In this document: positions 1 to 8,562 of the stretch, one piece after another | Layout of the letters: each line of letters starts with the position of its first letter | Numbering within the stretch: the first letter of the stretch is position 1 | Source of the DNA: CAYWOS01 sp964459985 | Lineage (GTDB): Bacteria > Bacillota > Clostridia > Christensenellales > Aristaeellaceae | DNA length: 12,762 bases | Assembly (NCBI GenBank): GCA_964459985.1 | Contig: CAYWOS010000052.1 | Location: 1-12,762, forward strand | Direction: 5' to 3' | Made by a program: the position numbers and the translations under genes | Notes under the pieces: generated by a model | Seen by the model: the letters and a program-made list of their open reading frames with translations, nothing else | Told to the model about the DNA's origin: nothing | Database searches by the model: none

Positions 1-2308
1 TCATGGAATCCTTGCCGCCAATGGCCGCGACCTCCAGATCGAGCTGCGCCTGCAGCGCGCCCAGCAGCGCCGAAAGCGGCCTGCCCCACACGGCGGGGTC
101 GTCGGTCATGCGCTCGAAGTATTCCTGATTGGTCAGGTGCGCGCCTCTGTGCTCCGCGCCCGTCGCCACCAGCTTCGCCAGCGCGTCCACCACGGCGAGA
201 TAGCCGCCTCGGTAAGGGTCGCGCTCGGTCACGAAGGGGTCGTAGCCATAGGCCATCGCCGAGCAGCAGGACGTTTCGCCAGGCAGCTTTGCCACCATCG
301 CCTGCGTGGGCGTCAGCTGGCGCTTGCCGCCAAAGGGCATGAGCACGCTGCCCGCGCCGATGGTGGAATCGAAGCGCTCGCAAAGCCCGCGCTTGGAGCA
401 GAAATTGAGGTCGCGGCAGAGGGCTTCCAGCGCCTCCTCGCCGTGGAACGGCGCTACGACCGGCTCCGGCGCTTCCACGAACGCGCGGGCCTTCTTGGGC
501 GCGCCGTTGGCGTCCAAAAACGCGCGCGAGATGTCCACGATGGTCTTGCCGCGCCAGCGCATCACCAGCCGCTTGTCCTCCGTCACGGTCGCCACGACGG
601 CGCTTTCCAGATTTTCCGCGTCGGCTAGCGCCCGGAAGCGCGCGACGTCCTCGGGGGCGAGGGCGACGGCCATGCGCTCCTGCGATTCGCTGATGGCCAG
701 CTCCGTGCCGTCCAGCCCTTCATACTTCTTGGGTACGGCGTCGAGGTCGATGAGAAGCCCGTCGGCCAGCTCGCCGATGGCGACGGATACGCCGCCCGCC
801 CCGAAATCGTTGCAGCGCTTGATAAGCCGCGCCGCCTCCGGGTCGCGGAACAGGCGCTGGAGCTTGCGCTCCTCGGGCGCGTTGCCCTTCTGCACCTCGG
901 CGCCGCAGGTTTCGAGCGAGCGCGCAGTGTGCGATTTCGAGGAACCCGTCGCGCCGCCGCAGCCGTCGCGCCCCGTGCGCCCGCCGAGCAGAACCACCCG
1001 ATCGCCGGGCTGCGGTTCCTCGCGCCTGACATGGCTCTCGGGCGCCGCGCCGACGACCGCGCCGATCTCCAGATGCTTGGCGGCGTAGCCGTCGTGATAC
1101 ATTTCGTCGACCAGTCCCGTTGCCAGACCGATCTGGTTGCCGTACGCGCTGTATCCCGCCGCCGCCGTGGTAACGAGGCGGCGCTGGGGGAGCTTGCCCG
1201 GAATGGTGTCGGCGACGGGGCGCGTCGGATCGGCCGCGCCCGTGACGCGCATCGCCTGATAGACGTACGCGCGCCCCGAGAGCGGGTCGCGGATCGCGCC
1301 GCCGATACAGGTCGCCGCGCCGCCGAACGGCTCGATCTCGGTGGGATGATTATGCGTTTCGTTTTTGAACAGAAGCAGCCATTTTTCGATCCTGCCGTCG
1401 ACTTTGACGTCGATTTTTACGGTGCAGGCGTTGATTTCCTCCGATTCGTCCAGATCGGTCAGTTGACCGATGGATTTCAGGTATTTCGCGCCGATCGTGG
1501 CGACGTCCATCAGCGTGACGGGTTTGTTCCCGCGCCCGAGCGTCCGGCGGGCGGCAAGATACCGCTCGTAGGCTTTCTGCGCGCGGGGATGCGCGAAAGA
1601 AACGTCCTGCAGCTCGGTCAGAAACGTCGTGTGCCGGCAGTGATCCGACCAGTAGGTGTCGATCATGCGCAGCTCGGTCAGCGTCGGGTCGCGGCGCTCG
1701 GACGCGAAGTAATCGCGGCAAAAAGCAATATCGGCAAGATCCATCGCCAGGGCATAGGCGTGAAGGATATTTTTCAGCCCGTTTTCGTCAAGCGCTGTAA
1801 AGCCGTCCAGCACGGCGACGTCGGCGGGGCGCGAAAAGGGCATCGACAGCGTTTGCGGCAGATCAAGCGACGCCTCGCGGCTGTCCACGGCGTTGATGAC
1901 GTGTTTTTTGACGCGCGCGACGTCCTCTTCCGTGACCGGACCATACAGCAGATACATTTTCGCCGTGCGCACGAGCGGGCGCGGGCACTGCGCGGCCAGC
2001 TGAACGCACTGCGCCGCCGAATCGGCGCGTTGATCGAACTGCCCGGGCAGCGACTCGACGGCGAACAGCGCGTCGGGCGCGTCGGTCAGATCGGGCGTAT
2101 CGCCGACAGAATCAAACTGCGGCTCAGAAAAGATGGTGGTTTTGCATTGATCCAAAAGATCGGGCGCGACGCCTTCGATGTCGTAGCGGTTGATCAAACG
2201 CAGCCGCCTGACCGACGCGATGCCCAGAAAGACGTTGATTTCCGACAGCAGCGAGCGCGCCTCAAGATCGAACCCGGGCTTTTTTTCGACGAACAGCCTG
2301 TTGACCAT
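1..2308 (-). CDS. purL: Phosphoribosylformylglycinamidine (FGAM) synthase, large single-chain form; C-terminal part off the left edge
   Basis: Cytoplasmic FGAM synthase of de novo purine synthesis: FGAR + ATP + glutamine give FGAM. The frame is open from ATG 2308 to the left edge, showing 769 residues. Visible motifs are YWSDHCRH near residue 220, NETHNHPTE at 316-324 (the conserved NxTHNHP of the ATP-binding synthase domain), GGRTGRDGCGG at 442-452 and GGKDSM at the very edge. The motif set and length fit the single-chain form, usually above 1,200 residues, so the second half and the glutaminase domain should lie to the left. The protein most resembles the clade found in Clostridia rather than the split PurS/PurQ/PurL of Bacillus (family knowledge). 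The start is set by AAGGAG seven bases before the ATG, inside the end of purD, whose stop is only 2 nt away. No frameshift was seen: three widely spaced motifs are in one frame. Confidence 0.95.
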   Translation of the reverse strand, partial: MVNRLFVEKKPGFDLEARSLLSEINVFLGIASVRRLRLINRYDIEGVAPDLLDQCKTTIFSEPQFDSVGDTPDLTDAPDALFAVESLPGQFDQRADSAAQCVQLAAQCPRPLVRTAKMYLLYGPVTEEDVARVKKHVINAVDSREASLDLPQTLSMPFSRPADVAVLDGFTALDENGLKNILHAYALAMDLADIAFCRDYFASERRDPTLTELRMIDTYWSDHCRHTTFLTELQDVSFAHPRAQKAYERYLAARRTLGRGNKPVTLMDVATIGAKYLKSIGQLTDLDESEEINACTVKIDVKVDGRIEKWLLLFKNETHNHPTEIEPFGGAATCIGGAIRDPLSGRAYVYQAMRVTGAADPTRPVADTIPGKLPQRRLVTTAAAGYSAYGNQIGLATGLVDEMYHDGYAAKHLEIGAVVGAAPESHVRREEPQPGDRVVLLGGRTGRDGCGGATGSSKSHTARSLETCGAEVQKGNAPEERKLQRLFRDPEAARLIKRCNDFGAGGVSVAIGELADGLLIDLDAVPKKYEGLDGTELAISESQERMAVALAPEDVARFRALADAENLESAVVATVTEDKRLVMRWRGKTIVDISRAFLDANGAPKKARAFVEAPEPVVAPFHGEEALEALCRDLNFCSKRGLCERFDSTIGAGSVLMPFGGKRQLTPTQAMVAKLPGETSCCSAMAYGYDPFVTERDPYRGGYLAVVDALAKLVATGAEHRGAHLTNQEYFERMTDDPAVWGRPLSALLGALQAQLDLEVAAIGGKDSM

Positions 2309-2310
2309 AC

Positions 2311-3591
2311 TTACTCTCCTTGCGTGTATGAAAGCGCCCGCGCGCCGATATCGCCGCGCCGGTACGCGCCGTCAAAACGGATTTCGTCCGCCGCCGCATA
2401 CGCGCGGCGCACCGCCTCCTTGAGCGACGGCGCGGTCGCCGTCACGCCGATCACGCGCCCGCCGTTCGTCACAAGCGCGCCGTCTTTTATCGCCGTGCCG
2501 CTGTGATAAAGCTCGACGTCCGGCAGGCGTTCGGCATTGCCCAGCGTAATCGCCTTGCCCTTCTCGTAACGCTCGGGATACCCGCCCGAGACGACCATCA
2601 CGCAGCACGACGCGCCGCGCGACCATTGAATGTCGATTTGCGAAAGCGTGCCGTCGGCGACGGCTAAAAGGATGCTCGTCAGATCGGTCTTGAGCAGGGG
2701 CAGCACGACCTGCGCCTCGGGATCGCCGAAGCGGCAGTTGTATTCGATGACTTTCGGCCTGTCGTTCGACAGCATCAGCCCAAAATACAGGCAGCCCGCG
2801 AAGGGACAGCCTTCGGCGCGCAGGGCGGCGAGCGTCGGCAGGAAGATATCGCGCTCGCAGCGCCGCGCGATCTCGGCGGTATAAAAGGGATTGGGCGCGA
2901 CCGCGCCCATGCCGCCGGTGTTCGCGCCCCGGTCGCCGTCGAGCGCGCGCTTGTGATCCATCGAGGAAATCATCGGCTTGAGCGCGACGCCGTCGGTGAA
3001 GGCGAGCACGGACACCTCGACGCCCGTCAGGTATTCCTCGATCACGACGGTCGCGCCGCTCTCGCCGAACACCCGGCCGATCATGAAGTCATTGATCGCG
3101 TTTTGCGCCTGCTCGCAGGTTTCGGCAATGCGCACGCCCTTGCCCAGCGCCAATCCGTCCGCCTTGACGACGACGGGATACGCGCAGGATTTGAGATAGG
3201 CGAGCGCGCTTTCGGCGTCGGAAAAGACCTCGTACGCCGCCGTCGGGATGCCGTATTTTTTCATGAGTTCCTTGGCGAAGCGCTTGCTGCCCTCGATGCG
3301 CGCCGCCGCCCTGCTCGGGCCGAACGTTTTAATTCCCGCCGCGCGCAGCGCGTCCGCCGCGCCCATGACGAGCGGATCGTCGGGCGCGACGACGGCGAAA
3401 TCGACGGCATGCTGCACGGCGAACGCCGTGATGCCCTCGATATCCGTGGCGGCGACAGGCGCGCACGCGGCGTCGCGCGCGATGCCGCCGTTGCCCGGCA
3501 GACAGTAGATTTGCCCGACGAGCGGGCTTTTCCGAATGGCGCGGATCAGCGCGTGCTCGCGCCCGCCGCCGCCGATCACCAGAACGTTCAT
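2311..3591 (-). CDS. purD: Phosphoribosylamine-glycine ligase (GAR synthetase)
   Basis: Joins phosphoribosylamine and glycine with ATP to give GAR, the second step after PurF. The protein has 426 residues, normal for the family. It shows the N-terminal glycine-rich start VLVIGGGGREHAL (residues 3-15), the ATP-grasp stretch VVKADGLALGKGV (141-153), NTGGMGA (224-230) and the metal/nucleotide-binding EYNCRFGDPE (283-292). One local variant is APDDPLV (69-75), where many PurD proteins have GPEDPL; the effect is unknown. AAGGAG lies about six bases before the ATG and overlaps the purH stop, which is 10 nt upstream. The stop is 2 nt before purL, so translation of the two is probably coupled. It is part of the purE-to-purL operon. 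Confidence 0.97.
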   Translation of the reverse strand: MNVLVIGGGGREHALIRAIRKSPLVGQIYCLPGNGGIARDAACAPVAATDIEGITAFAVQHAVDFAVVAPDDPLVMGAADALRAAGIKTFGPSRAAARIEGSKRFAKELMKKYGIPTAAYEVFSDAESALAYLKSCAYPVVVKADGLALGKGVRIAETCEQAQNAINDFMIGRVFGESGATVVIEEYLTGVEVSVLAFTDGVALKPMISSMDHKRALDGDRGANTGGMGAVAPNPFYTAEIARRCERDIFLPTLAALRAEGCPFAGCLYFGLMLSNDRPKVIEYNCRFGDPEAQVVLPLLKTDLTSILLAVADGTLSQIDIQWSRGASCCVMVVSGGYPERYEKGKAITLGNAERLPDVELYHSGTAIKDGALVTNGGRVIGVTATAPSLKEAVRRAYAAADEIRFDGAYRRGDIGARALSYTQGE

Positions 3592-3601
3592 TTTGCTCTC
3601 C

Positions 3602-4780
3602 TTAATGATGGAACAGGCGCATGCCCGTCATCGCCATGACCATGCCGCAGCGATCGCAGGTTTCGATCACCTGATCGTCGCGGATCGAGCCGCCCGGCTG
3701 CGCGATGTAGGATACGCCGCTCTTGCGCGCGCGCTCAATGTTGTCGCCGAAGGGGAAGAAGGCGTCCGAGCCGAGCGATACGCCATTCACGCCGCCGAGG
3801 AACTCTTTTTTCTCATCGGGCGTCAGCGGCTCGGGGCGGACGGTAAAGAAATTGCGCCAGACGTTTTCATTCAGCACGTCGTCCGATTCGTCCGAGATAT
3901 ACACGTCGATCACGTTGTCGCGGTCGGGTCGGCCAAGCGAGGGCAGCAGGGGAAGCGAGAGAACCTTCGGGTGCTGCCTCAAATGCCAGATGTCCGCTTT
4001 GTTGCCGGCAAGGCGCGTGCAGTGGATGCGCGACTGCTGCCCCGCGCCCACGCCGATGGTCTGGCCGTCCGCCGCGTAGCAGACGGAGTTCGACTGCGTG
4101 TACTTGAGCGCGATGAGCGACAGGATCAGATCGCGCTTCGCCGCGTCGGGCAGCGCTTTTTCCTTCGTCGCGATGTTTTGAAGCAGCGATTCGTCGATCA
4201 CAAATTCGTTGCGTCCCTGCTCGAACGTCACGCCGAACACCGTTTTCCGCTCGACGGGCGCGGGCTTGTAATCGGGATCGATTTCGACGATGTTGTAGTT
4301 GCCCTTGCGCTTGGACTTGAGAATGTCGAGCGCCTCGGGATCGTAGCCCGGCGCGATGATGCCGTCGGATACCTCGTGCTGAATGATTTTCGCGGTGGCG
4401 GCGTCGCAGACGTCGGACAGAGAAATCCAGTCGCCGAAGGAGGACATGCGATCGGCGCCGCGCGCGCGGGCGTAGGCGCAGGCGAGGGGAGAGAGCACGG
4501 CGGAATCATCGACAAAGTAGATCCTTTTGAGCGTTTCCGAAAGCGGCAGGCCGACGGCGGCGCCCGCCGGGCTGACGTGCTTGAAGGAGGCGGCGGCGGG
4601 CAGACCGAGCGCGCGCTTCAGCTCGCTGACAAGCTGCCAGCCGTTGAGCGCGTCGAGGAAATTGATGTAGCCCGGCCTGCCGTTGAGCACGCGAAGGGGC
4701 ATCTCGCCCGTTTCCATGAAAATGCGGGCGGGTTTCTGATTGGGGTTGCAGCCGTACTTGAGCGCGATTTCGCTTGCCAT
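3602..4780 (-). CDS. purH: AICAR transformylase, stand-alone (PurH without the IMP cyclohydrolase domain)
   Basis: Transfers a formyl group from 10-formyl-tetrahydrofolate to AICAR, giving FAICAR. The protein has 392 residues, against about 510-530 for ordinary bifunctional PurH. It begins directly with transformylase sequence (KYGCNPNQKPAR, 8-19) and has no N-terminal IMP cyclohydrolase domain. The catalytic Lys-His pair is visible as SFKHVSPAG (65-73; K67, H68). Further transformylase signatures are KYTQSNSVCYA, the GAGQQSRIHCTRLAG region, and the C-terminal SDAFFPF and AQPGGSIRDD segments. This matches a short transformylase-only family known from Clostridia and Bacteroidetes (family knowledge). 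AAAGGAGG lies seven bases before the ATG. PurN, the other formyl-folate enzyme, ends 13 nt upstream and purD starts 10 nt downstream. The protein cannot make IMP alone, so a separate cyclohydrolase is expected elsewhere in the genome. Confidence 0.93.
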   Translation of the reverse strand: MASEIALKYGCNPNQKPARIFMETGEMPLRVLNGRPGYINFLDALNGWQLVSELKRALGLPAAASFKHVSPAGAAVGLPLSETLKRIYFVDDSAVLSPLACAYARARGADRMSSFGDWISLSDVCDAATAKIIQHEVSDGIIAPGYDPEALDILKSKRKGNYNIVEIDPDYKPAPVERKTVFGVTFEQGRNEFVIDESLLQNIATKEKALPDAAKRDLILSLIALKYTQSNSVCYAADGQTIGVGAGQQSRIHCTRLAGNKADIWHLRQHPKVLSLPLLPSLGRPDRDNVIDVYISDESDDVLNENVWRNFFTVRPEPLTPDEKKEFLGGVNGVSLGSDAFFPFGDNIERARKSGVSYIAQPGGSIRDDQVIETCDRCGMVMAMTGMRLFHH

Positions 4781-4793
4781 CGGGATGCCTCCT

Positions 4794-5378
4794 TTACTGT
4801 TCGCAAAGCATTTGCACGGCGCGCGGGAGCAGCAGCCATTCGGCCTGCTCCATCACGCGGCGCTGCAGCGTTTGAGGGGTGTCGTCCCCGCGGACATCGA
4901 CGGCTTTTTGAAGCAGAATTCTGCCGCCGTCGGGGATATCGTTGACCAGATGCACCGTCGCGCCCGTGATTTTCACGCCGCGCCTGATCGCTTCCTCATG
5001 CACCTTCAGCCCGTAGAACCCCTTGCCGCAAAAAGCGGGAATGAGCGAGGGATGGACGTTGACGATGCGGTCGGGATAACGCGCGACGAAATCGGCGCTC
5101 AAGATGGACAGGAAGCCGGCGAGCACGATGAGATCGACCGCGTATTGCTCGAGCGCGGCGATCAGTCGCTTTTCGAAATCCTCGGGATTATCCGATCTTT
5201 TCACCGTGACGGCGGGAACGCCGGCGTTTCTCGCGCGCTCGAGCGCGTAGGCGCTTTCGCTGGACGACACGACGAGCACGATTTCGCCGTCGATCAGCAC
5301 CGTGCCGCGCGCGTCGAGCAGCGCCTGCAAATTGGTGCCGCCGCCGGATACGAGCACGGCGATGCGTTTTTTCAGCAT
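4794..5378 (-). CDS. purN: Phosphoribosylglycinamide (GAR) formyltransferase
   Basis: Uses 10-formyl-tetrahydrofolate to formylate GAR to FGAR. The protein has 194 residues, close to the usual length. It opens with the nucleotide-binding VLVSGGGTNLQAL (8-20). The catalytic set is present: N107 and H109 in NVHPSLIPAF, and D147 in NDIPDGG. The loop CGKGFYGLKVHEEAI (117-131) is also typical. The start is ATG 5378, seven bases inside the end of purM (TATGCTGA, where purM stops at TGA), so the two genes overlap in different frames and PurN translation is probably coupled to PurM. A longer reading upstream would run deep into purM and has no support. It is followed by purH after 13 nt. Confidence 0.96.
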   Translation of the reverse strand: MLKKRIAVLVSGGGTNLQALLDARGTVLIDGEIVLVVSSSESAYALERARNAGVPAVTVKRSDNPEDFEKRLIAALEQYAVDLIVLAGFLSILSADFVARYPDRIVNVHPSLIPAFCGKGFYGLKVHEEAIRRGVKITGATVHLVNDIPDGGRILLQKAVDVRGDDTPQTLQRRVMEQAEWLLLPRAVQMLCEQ

Positions 5379-6406
5379 AGCGTGATCTCCCTGTCGCCCG
5401 GCGTGATCTCGCCGACGGGATACGCGTTGACGCCGTTCAGGCGGAGAACGGCCAGCGCCTTGTCGGCGTCCTCCTTCGCCACGACGGCGCACATGCCCAC
5501 GCCCATGTTGTAGGTGTTGAACATATCGCGCTCGGGGATATGGCCAGCCTTTTGAATCAGATCGAAGACCGGCGGCGTTTTGACCGCCGCTTTCTCGATC
5601 TTCACGGCGCGGTTGCCGGGCAGGCAGCGCGGCAGGTTTTCGTAGAAACCGCCGCCCGTGATGTGCGACACGCCCTTGACGCGGACGCTCTGCGCGAGCG
5701 CGAGGACGGGCTTCACGTAAATGAGCGTCGGCGTCAAAAGCGCCTCGCCGAGCGTCATGGACAGATCGCTCTGATAGGCGTCGAGGCTTGCCCGCGTCAT
5801 GGGGAATACTTTACGCACGAGCGAAAAGCCGTTGGAATGCACGCCCGAGGAGGGAAAGGCGATCACGACGTCGCCGGGCATGATGCTTTCGCGGTCGAAC
5901 AGCTTTTCCTGATCGACAATGCCGACCGAGAAGCCTGCGAGATCGTATTCGTCCTCGGGGTAAAAGCCCGGCATTTCGGCGGTCTCGCCGCCGATCAGCG
6001 CGCAGCCCGCCCGCACGCAGCCCTCGGCGACGCCCGAGACGATCGTGGCGACGCGCTCGGGCACGTTTTTGCCCAGCGCCAGATAATCCAGGAAAAACAA
6101 GGGCTTCGCGCCGCAGCAGACCACGTCGTTGACGCACATGGCGACGCAGTCGATGCCCACGGTATCGTGCTTGTCCAGCAGAAACGCGATCTTGAGCTTG
6201 GTGCCCACGCCGTCCGTGCCGCTCACCAGCACCGGGCGCTTCATGCCCGCGAGATCGGGGACAAACAGCCCGCCGAAACCGCCCAGCCCCTCCGCGACGC
6301 CCGGGATTATCGTGCGCGCGACGTGCGTTTTCATCAGTTCGACCGCTTTGTAGCCGGCCGTGATATCCACGCCCGCCTCGCGGTAGCTTTCGCTCTGGCT
6401 TTTCAT
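5372..6406 (-). CDS. purM: Phosphoribosylformylglycinamidine cyclo-ligase (AIR synthetase)
   Basis: Closes the imidazole ring, turning FGAM and ATP into AIR, and acts directly after PurL. The protein has 344 residues, the normal length. Motifs include GVDITAGYKAVE near the start (12-23), the ATP-binding SGTDGVGTKLKIA (62-74), GGETAEMPGFY (139-149) and SSGVHSNGFSLVR (186-198), all typical of PurM and shared in fold with PurL. The start ATG overlaps the purF stop in an ATGA arrangement, with GGAGG seven bases upstream inside the last purF codons. The end overlaps purN by seven bases. These overlaps indicate tight translational coupling of purF, purM and purN. Confidence 0.97.
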   Translation of the reverse strand: MKSQSESYREAGVDITAGYKAVELMKTHVARTIIPGVAEGLGGFGGLFVPDLAGMKRPVLVSGTDGVGTKLKIAFLLDKHDTVGIDCVAMCVNDVVCCGAKPLFFLDYLALGKNVPERVATIVSGVAEGCVRAGCALIGGETAEMPGFYPEDEYDLAGFSVGIVDQEKLFDRESIMPGDVVIAFPSSGVHSNGFSLVRKVFPMTRASLDAYQSDLSMTLGEALLTPTLIYVKPVLALAQSVRVKGVSHITGGGFYENLPRCLPGNRAVKIEKAAVKTPPVFDLIQKAGHIPERDMFNTYNMGVGMCAVVAKEDADKALAVLRLNGVNAYPVGEITPGDREITLC

Positions 6407-7830
6407 GGATGCTCCTCCCCGATCTTCATTTCAAAGCGGAATTTACCGCATTTTTCGGGCGGCTTAACAGGATAATCGCCCGAAAAGCAGGCGTCGCAGA
6501 AGCCGCGCGTTTTGTCGGCGATCCGCAGCACGCTTTCGCGGCTCAAAAAGCCGAGCGAATCGACATGAATGATCCGCTTGATTTCGTCGATGGTGTGTTG
6601 GCAGGCAATCAGGTTTTCCTTGGAATCGATATCGGTGCCGAAATAGCAGGGGAATAGAAACGGCGGCGAGGACACGCGCATGTGGACTTCCCTTGCGCCC
6701 GCCTCGCGCAGCAGGCGGACGATGCGCGCGCTGGTCGTGCCGCGCACGATGGAATCGTCGATCAGGACGACGCGCTTGCCGCGCACCGTTTCGGCGACGG
6801 GGTTGAGCTTGATGCGCACGCGATCCTCGCGCTGCGCCTGCCCCGGCTCGATGAAGGTGCGGCCGATATATTTGTTTTTAATGAATCCGATGCCGTAGGG
6901 GATGCCCGATTGATTGGCGAAGCCGATGGCGGCGGAAATGCCCGAATCGGGCACGCCGATCACGACGTCGGCCTGCACGGGATGCTCGAGCGCCAGAAAC
7001 GCGCCGGCGCGCATCCGCGCCGTGTGCACCGAGCTGCCGTCGATCACCGAATCGGGGCGCGCGAAATAGATGTACTCGAATACGCAGGTCGTCTTTTTCG
7101 CCTGATCGCAGTGATCGGGCAGAACGTGCAGGCCGTAGCGGTCGACCACCAGAATCTCGCCCGGTCGCAGATCGCGCAGGAAGGTCGCGCCCACGCTGTC
7201 CAGCGCGCAGCTTTCCGAGGCGAACACGTAGCCGTTGCTCGTCCTGCCCAGACACAGGGGGCGGAAGCCCTGCGGGTCGCGCGCCGCGATGAGCTTGGTG
7301 GGCGACATGACAATGAGCGAATATGCGCCCTGAATGCGGTTCATGGCGGAGGACAGGGCGGATTCGATCGTCGGGCAGCGCAGTCTCTCCTGCGTGATAA
7401 TGTAGGAAATGACTTCGGTATCGCTGGTGGTGTGGAAAATCGCGCCCTGCATTTCGAGCTGTTCGCGCAGTTCGAGGGCGTTGGTCAGCGCGCCGTTGTG
7501 CGCCAGCGCCATCGAGCCCTTGATATGATTGACCAGAAGCGGCTGCGCGTTGGAGCGGCGCTGCGTCCCGGCGGTCGAATAGCGGACGTGCCCCATCGCC
7601 ATCGAGCCCTTGCCCAGCGACGCGATCGCGTCGGGCGTGAACACGTCGTTGACCAGCCCGACATCCTTGTGACAGCGAATCACGCCCTGATCATTGACCG
7701 CGATGCCGCAGCTTTCCTGCCCGCGATGCTGCAGCGCGAACAGCCCGTAATAGCAATCGGGGACGACTTCGCGTCCCGTTTTGTCGTAGACGCCGAACAA
7801 GCCGCATTCCTCGTGAATATGACGATCCAT
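6403..7830 (-). CDS. purF: Amidophosphoribosyltransferase, Bacillus-type iron-sulfur form
   Basis: The committed step: PRPP + glutamine give phosphoribosylamine. The protein has 475 residues. Its eight-residue leader (MDRHIHEE) precedes Cys9 in CGLFG; in the Bacillus enzyme the equivalent leader is removed so the cysteine becomes the N-terminal nucleophile of the glutaminase domain (family knowledge). The PRPP-binding motif VVLIDDSIVRGTTS is at 354-367. C249, C395 and the pair C445/C448 (CDAC) match the four cysteines that bind the structural, oxygen-sensitive 4Fe-4S cluster of B. subtilis PurF. Other conserved stretches are LQHRGQESCGI (33-43) and GHVRYSTAG (80-88). GAGGG overlaps the purC stop and lies about six bases before the ATG; the gap is 10 nt. 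The gene overlaps purM by 4 nt. Confidence 0.98.
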   Translation of the reverse strand: MDRHIHEECGLFGVYDKTGREVVPDCYYGLFALQHRGQESCGIAVNDQGVIRCHKDVGLVNDVFTPDAIASLGKGSMAMGHVRYSTAGTQRRSNAQPLLVNHIKGSMALAHNGALTNALELREQLEMQGAIFHTTSDTEVISYIITQERLRCPTIESALSSAMNRIQGAYSLIVMSPTKLIAARDPQGFRPLCLGRTSNGYVFASESCALDSVGATFLRDLRPGEILVVDRYGLHVLPDHCDQAKKTTCVFEYIYFARPDSVIDGSSVHTARMRAGAFLALEHPVQADVVIGVPDSGISAAIGFANQSGIPYGIGFIKNKYIGRTFIEPGQAQREDRVRIKLNPVAETVRGKRVVLIDDSIVRGTTSARIVRLLREAGAREVHMRVSSPPFLFPCYFGTDIDSKENLIACQHTIDEIKRIIHVDSLGFLSRESVLRIADKTRGFCDACFSGDYPVKPPEKCGKFRFEMKIGEEHP

Positions 7831-7840
7831 TCTTTGTCCC

Positions 7841-8551
7841 TCACGCGCCGAGCAGGCGTTTGAGAATTTCGTTATACGCGTCTTCGACGCCGCCCAGATC
7901 GCGGCGGAAGCGATCCTTGTCGAGCTTTTCGCCCGTCCGCGCGTCCCAGAAACGGCAGGTGTCGGGTGAAATCTCGTCGGCGAGCACGATTGTGCCGTCG
8001 CCCGTCCGGCCGAACTCGAGTTTGAAATCGATCAGCTCGATGCCCAGATCGGCGAGATATTCTGTCAGCAGCTGATTGATTTTGAGCGAGTACTCGGCGA
8101 TCAGCGCCAATTCTTCTTTCGTTGCGTAGCGCATGGCGAGGATATGGTATTCGTTGACCATCGGGTCGCCGAGCTCGTCGTTTTTATAGCAGTATTCAAG
8201 CACGGTGCTCGCCATCCGCGTCCCCTCGGGAAGGCCCAGACGCTTGGCGAGCGAGCCGGCGGCGATGTTGCGCACGATGACCTCGAGCGGCACGATTTCG
8301 ACGCGGCGCACCAGCGTTTCGCGGGGCGACAGTTCCTCGACGAAATGCGTGGGAATCCCGTGCTTCTCCAGCATTTTCATCAGATGATTGGTCACGCGGT
8401 TGTTGATGACGCCCTTGCCCTGAATGGTGCCTTTCTTGAGGCCGTTGAACGCCGTGGCGTCGTCCTTGTAGTCGACGATCAGGTATTCGGGGTTTTCCGT
8501 CGCATAGACCTTTTTCGCCTTGCCTTCGTAGAGCATTTCCTTCTTGTCCAT
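7841..8551 (-). CDS. purC: SAICAR synthetase (phosphoribosylaminoimidazole-succinocarboxamide synthase)
   Basis: Joins CAIR and aspartate with ATP to give SAICAR. The protein has 236 residues, typical of the short bacterial form. Visible motifs are YEGKAKKVY (8-16), the EVIVRNIAAGSLAKR stretch (90-104), LIDFKLEFG (173-181), DEISPDTCRFWD (192-203) and the C-terminal DKDRFRRDLG. Two adjacent ATG codons occur. The second, at 8551, is chosen because GGAGG then lies five bases upstream; for the one at 8554 the gap would be only two. The frame stays open far upstream through purE, but that is chance reading of a GC-rich gene. It follows purE by 11 nt and precedes purF by 10 nt. Confidence 0.97.
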   Translation of the reverse strand: MDKKEMLYEGKAKKVYATENPEYLIVDYKDDATAFNGLKKGTIQGKGVINNRVTNHLMKMLEKHGIPTHFVEELSPRETLVRRVEIVPLEVIVRNIAAGSLAKRLGLPEGTRMASTVLEYCYKNDELGDPMVNEYHILAMRYATKEELALIAEYSLKINQLLTEYLADLGIELIDFKLEFGRTGDGTIVLADEISPDTCRFWDARTGEKLDKDRFRRDLGGVEDAYNEILKRLLGA

Positions 8552-8556
8552 CATAC

Positions 8557-8561
8557 CCTCC
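8557..8561 (-). promoter_or_regulatory. purC ribosome binding site that decides between two adjacent ATGs
   Basis: GGAGG on the minus strand, between the purE stop and the tandem ATGATG. Its spacing favours the second ATG (8551) over the first (8554). Confidence 0.8.
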
Positions 8562-8562
8562 G

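Noticed and set aside
929..2506. Long plus-strand open frame of 525 codons over purL and purD
   Set aside because: It is antisense to clearly conserved purine genes, has no recognisable motif and an Arg/Asp/Val-rich composition expected from reading GC-rich genes backwards. Similar antisense frames at 3536-4945 and 6682-7863 were rejected for the same reason.
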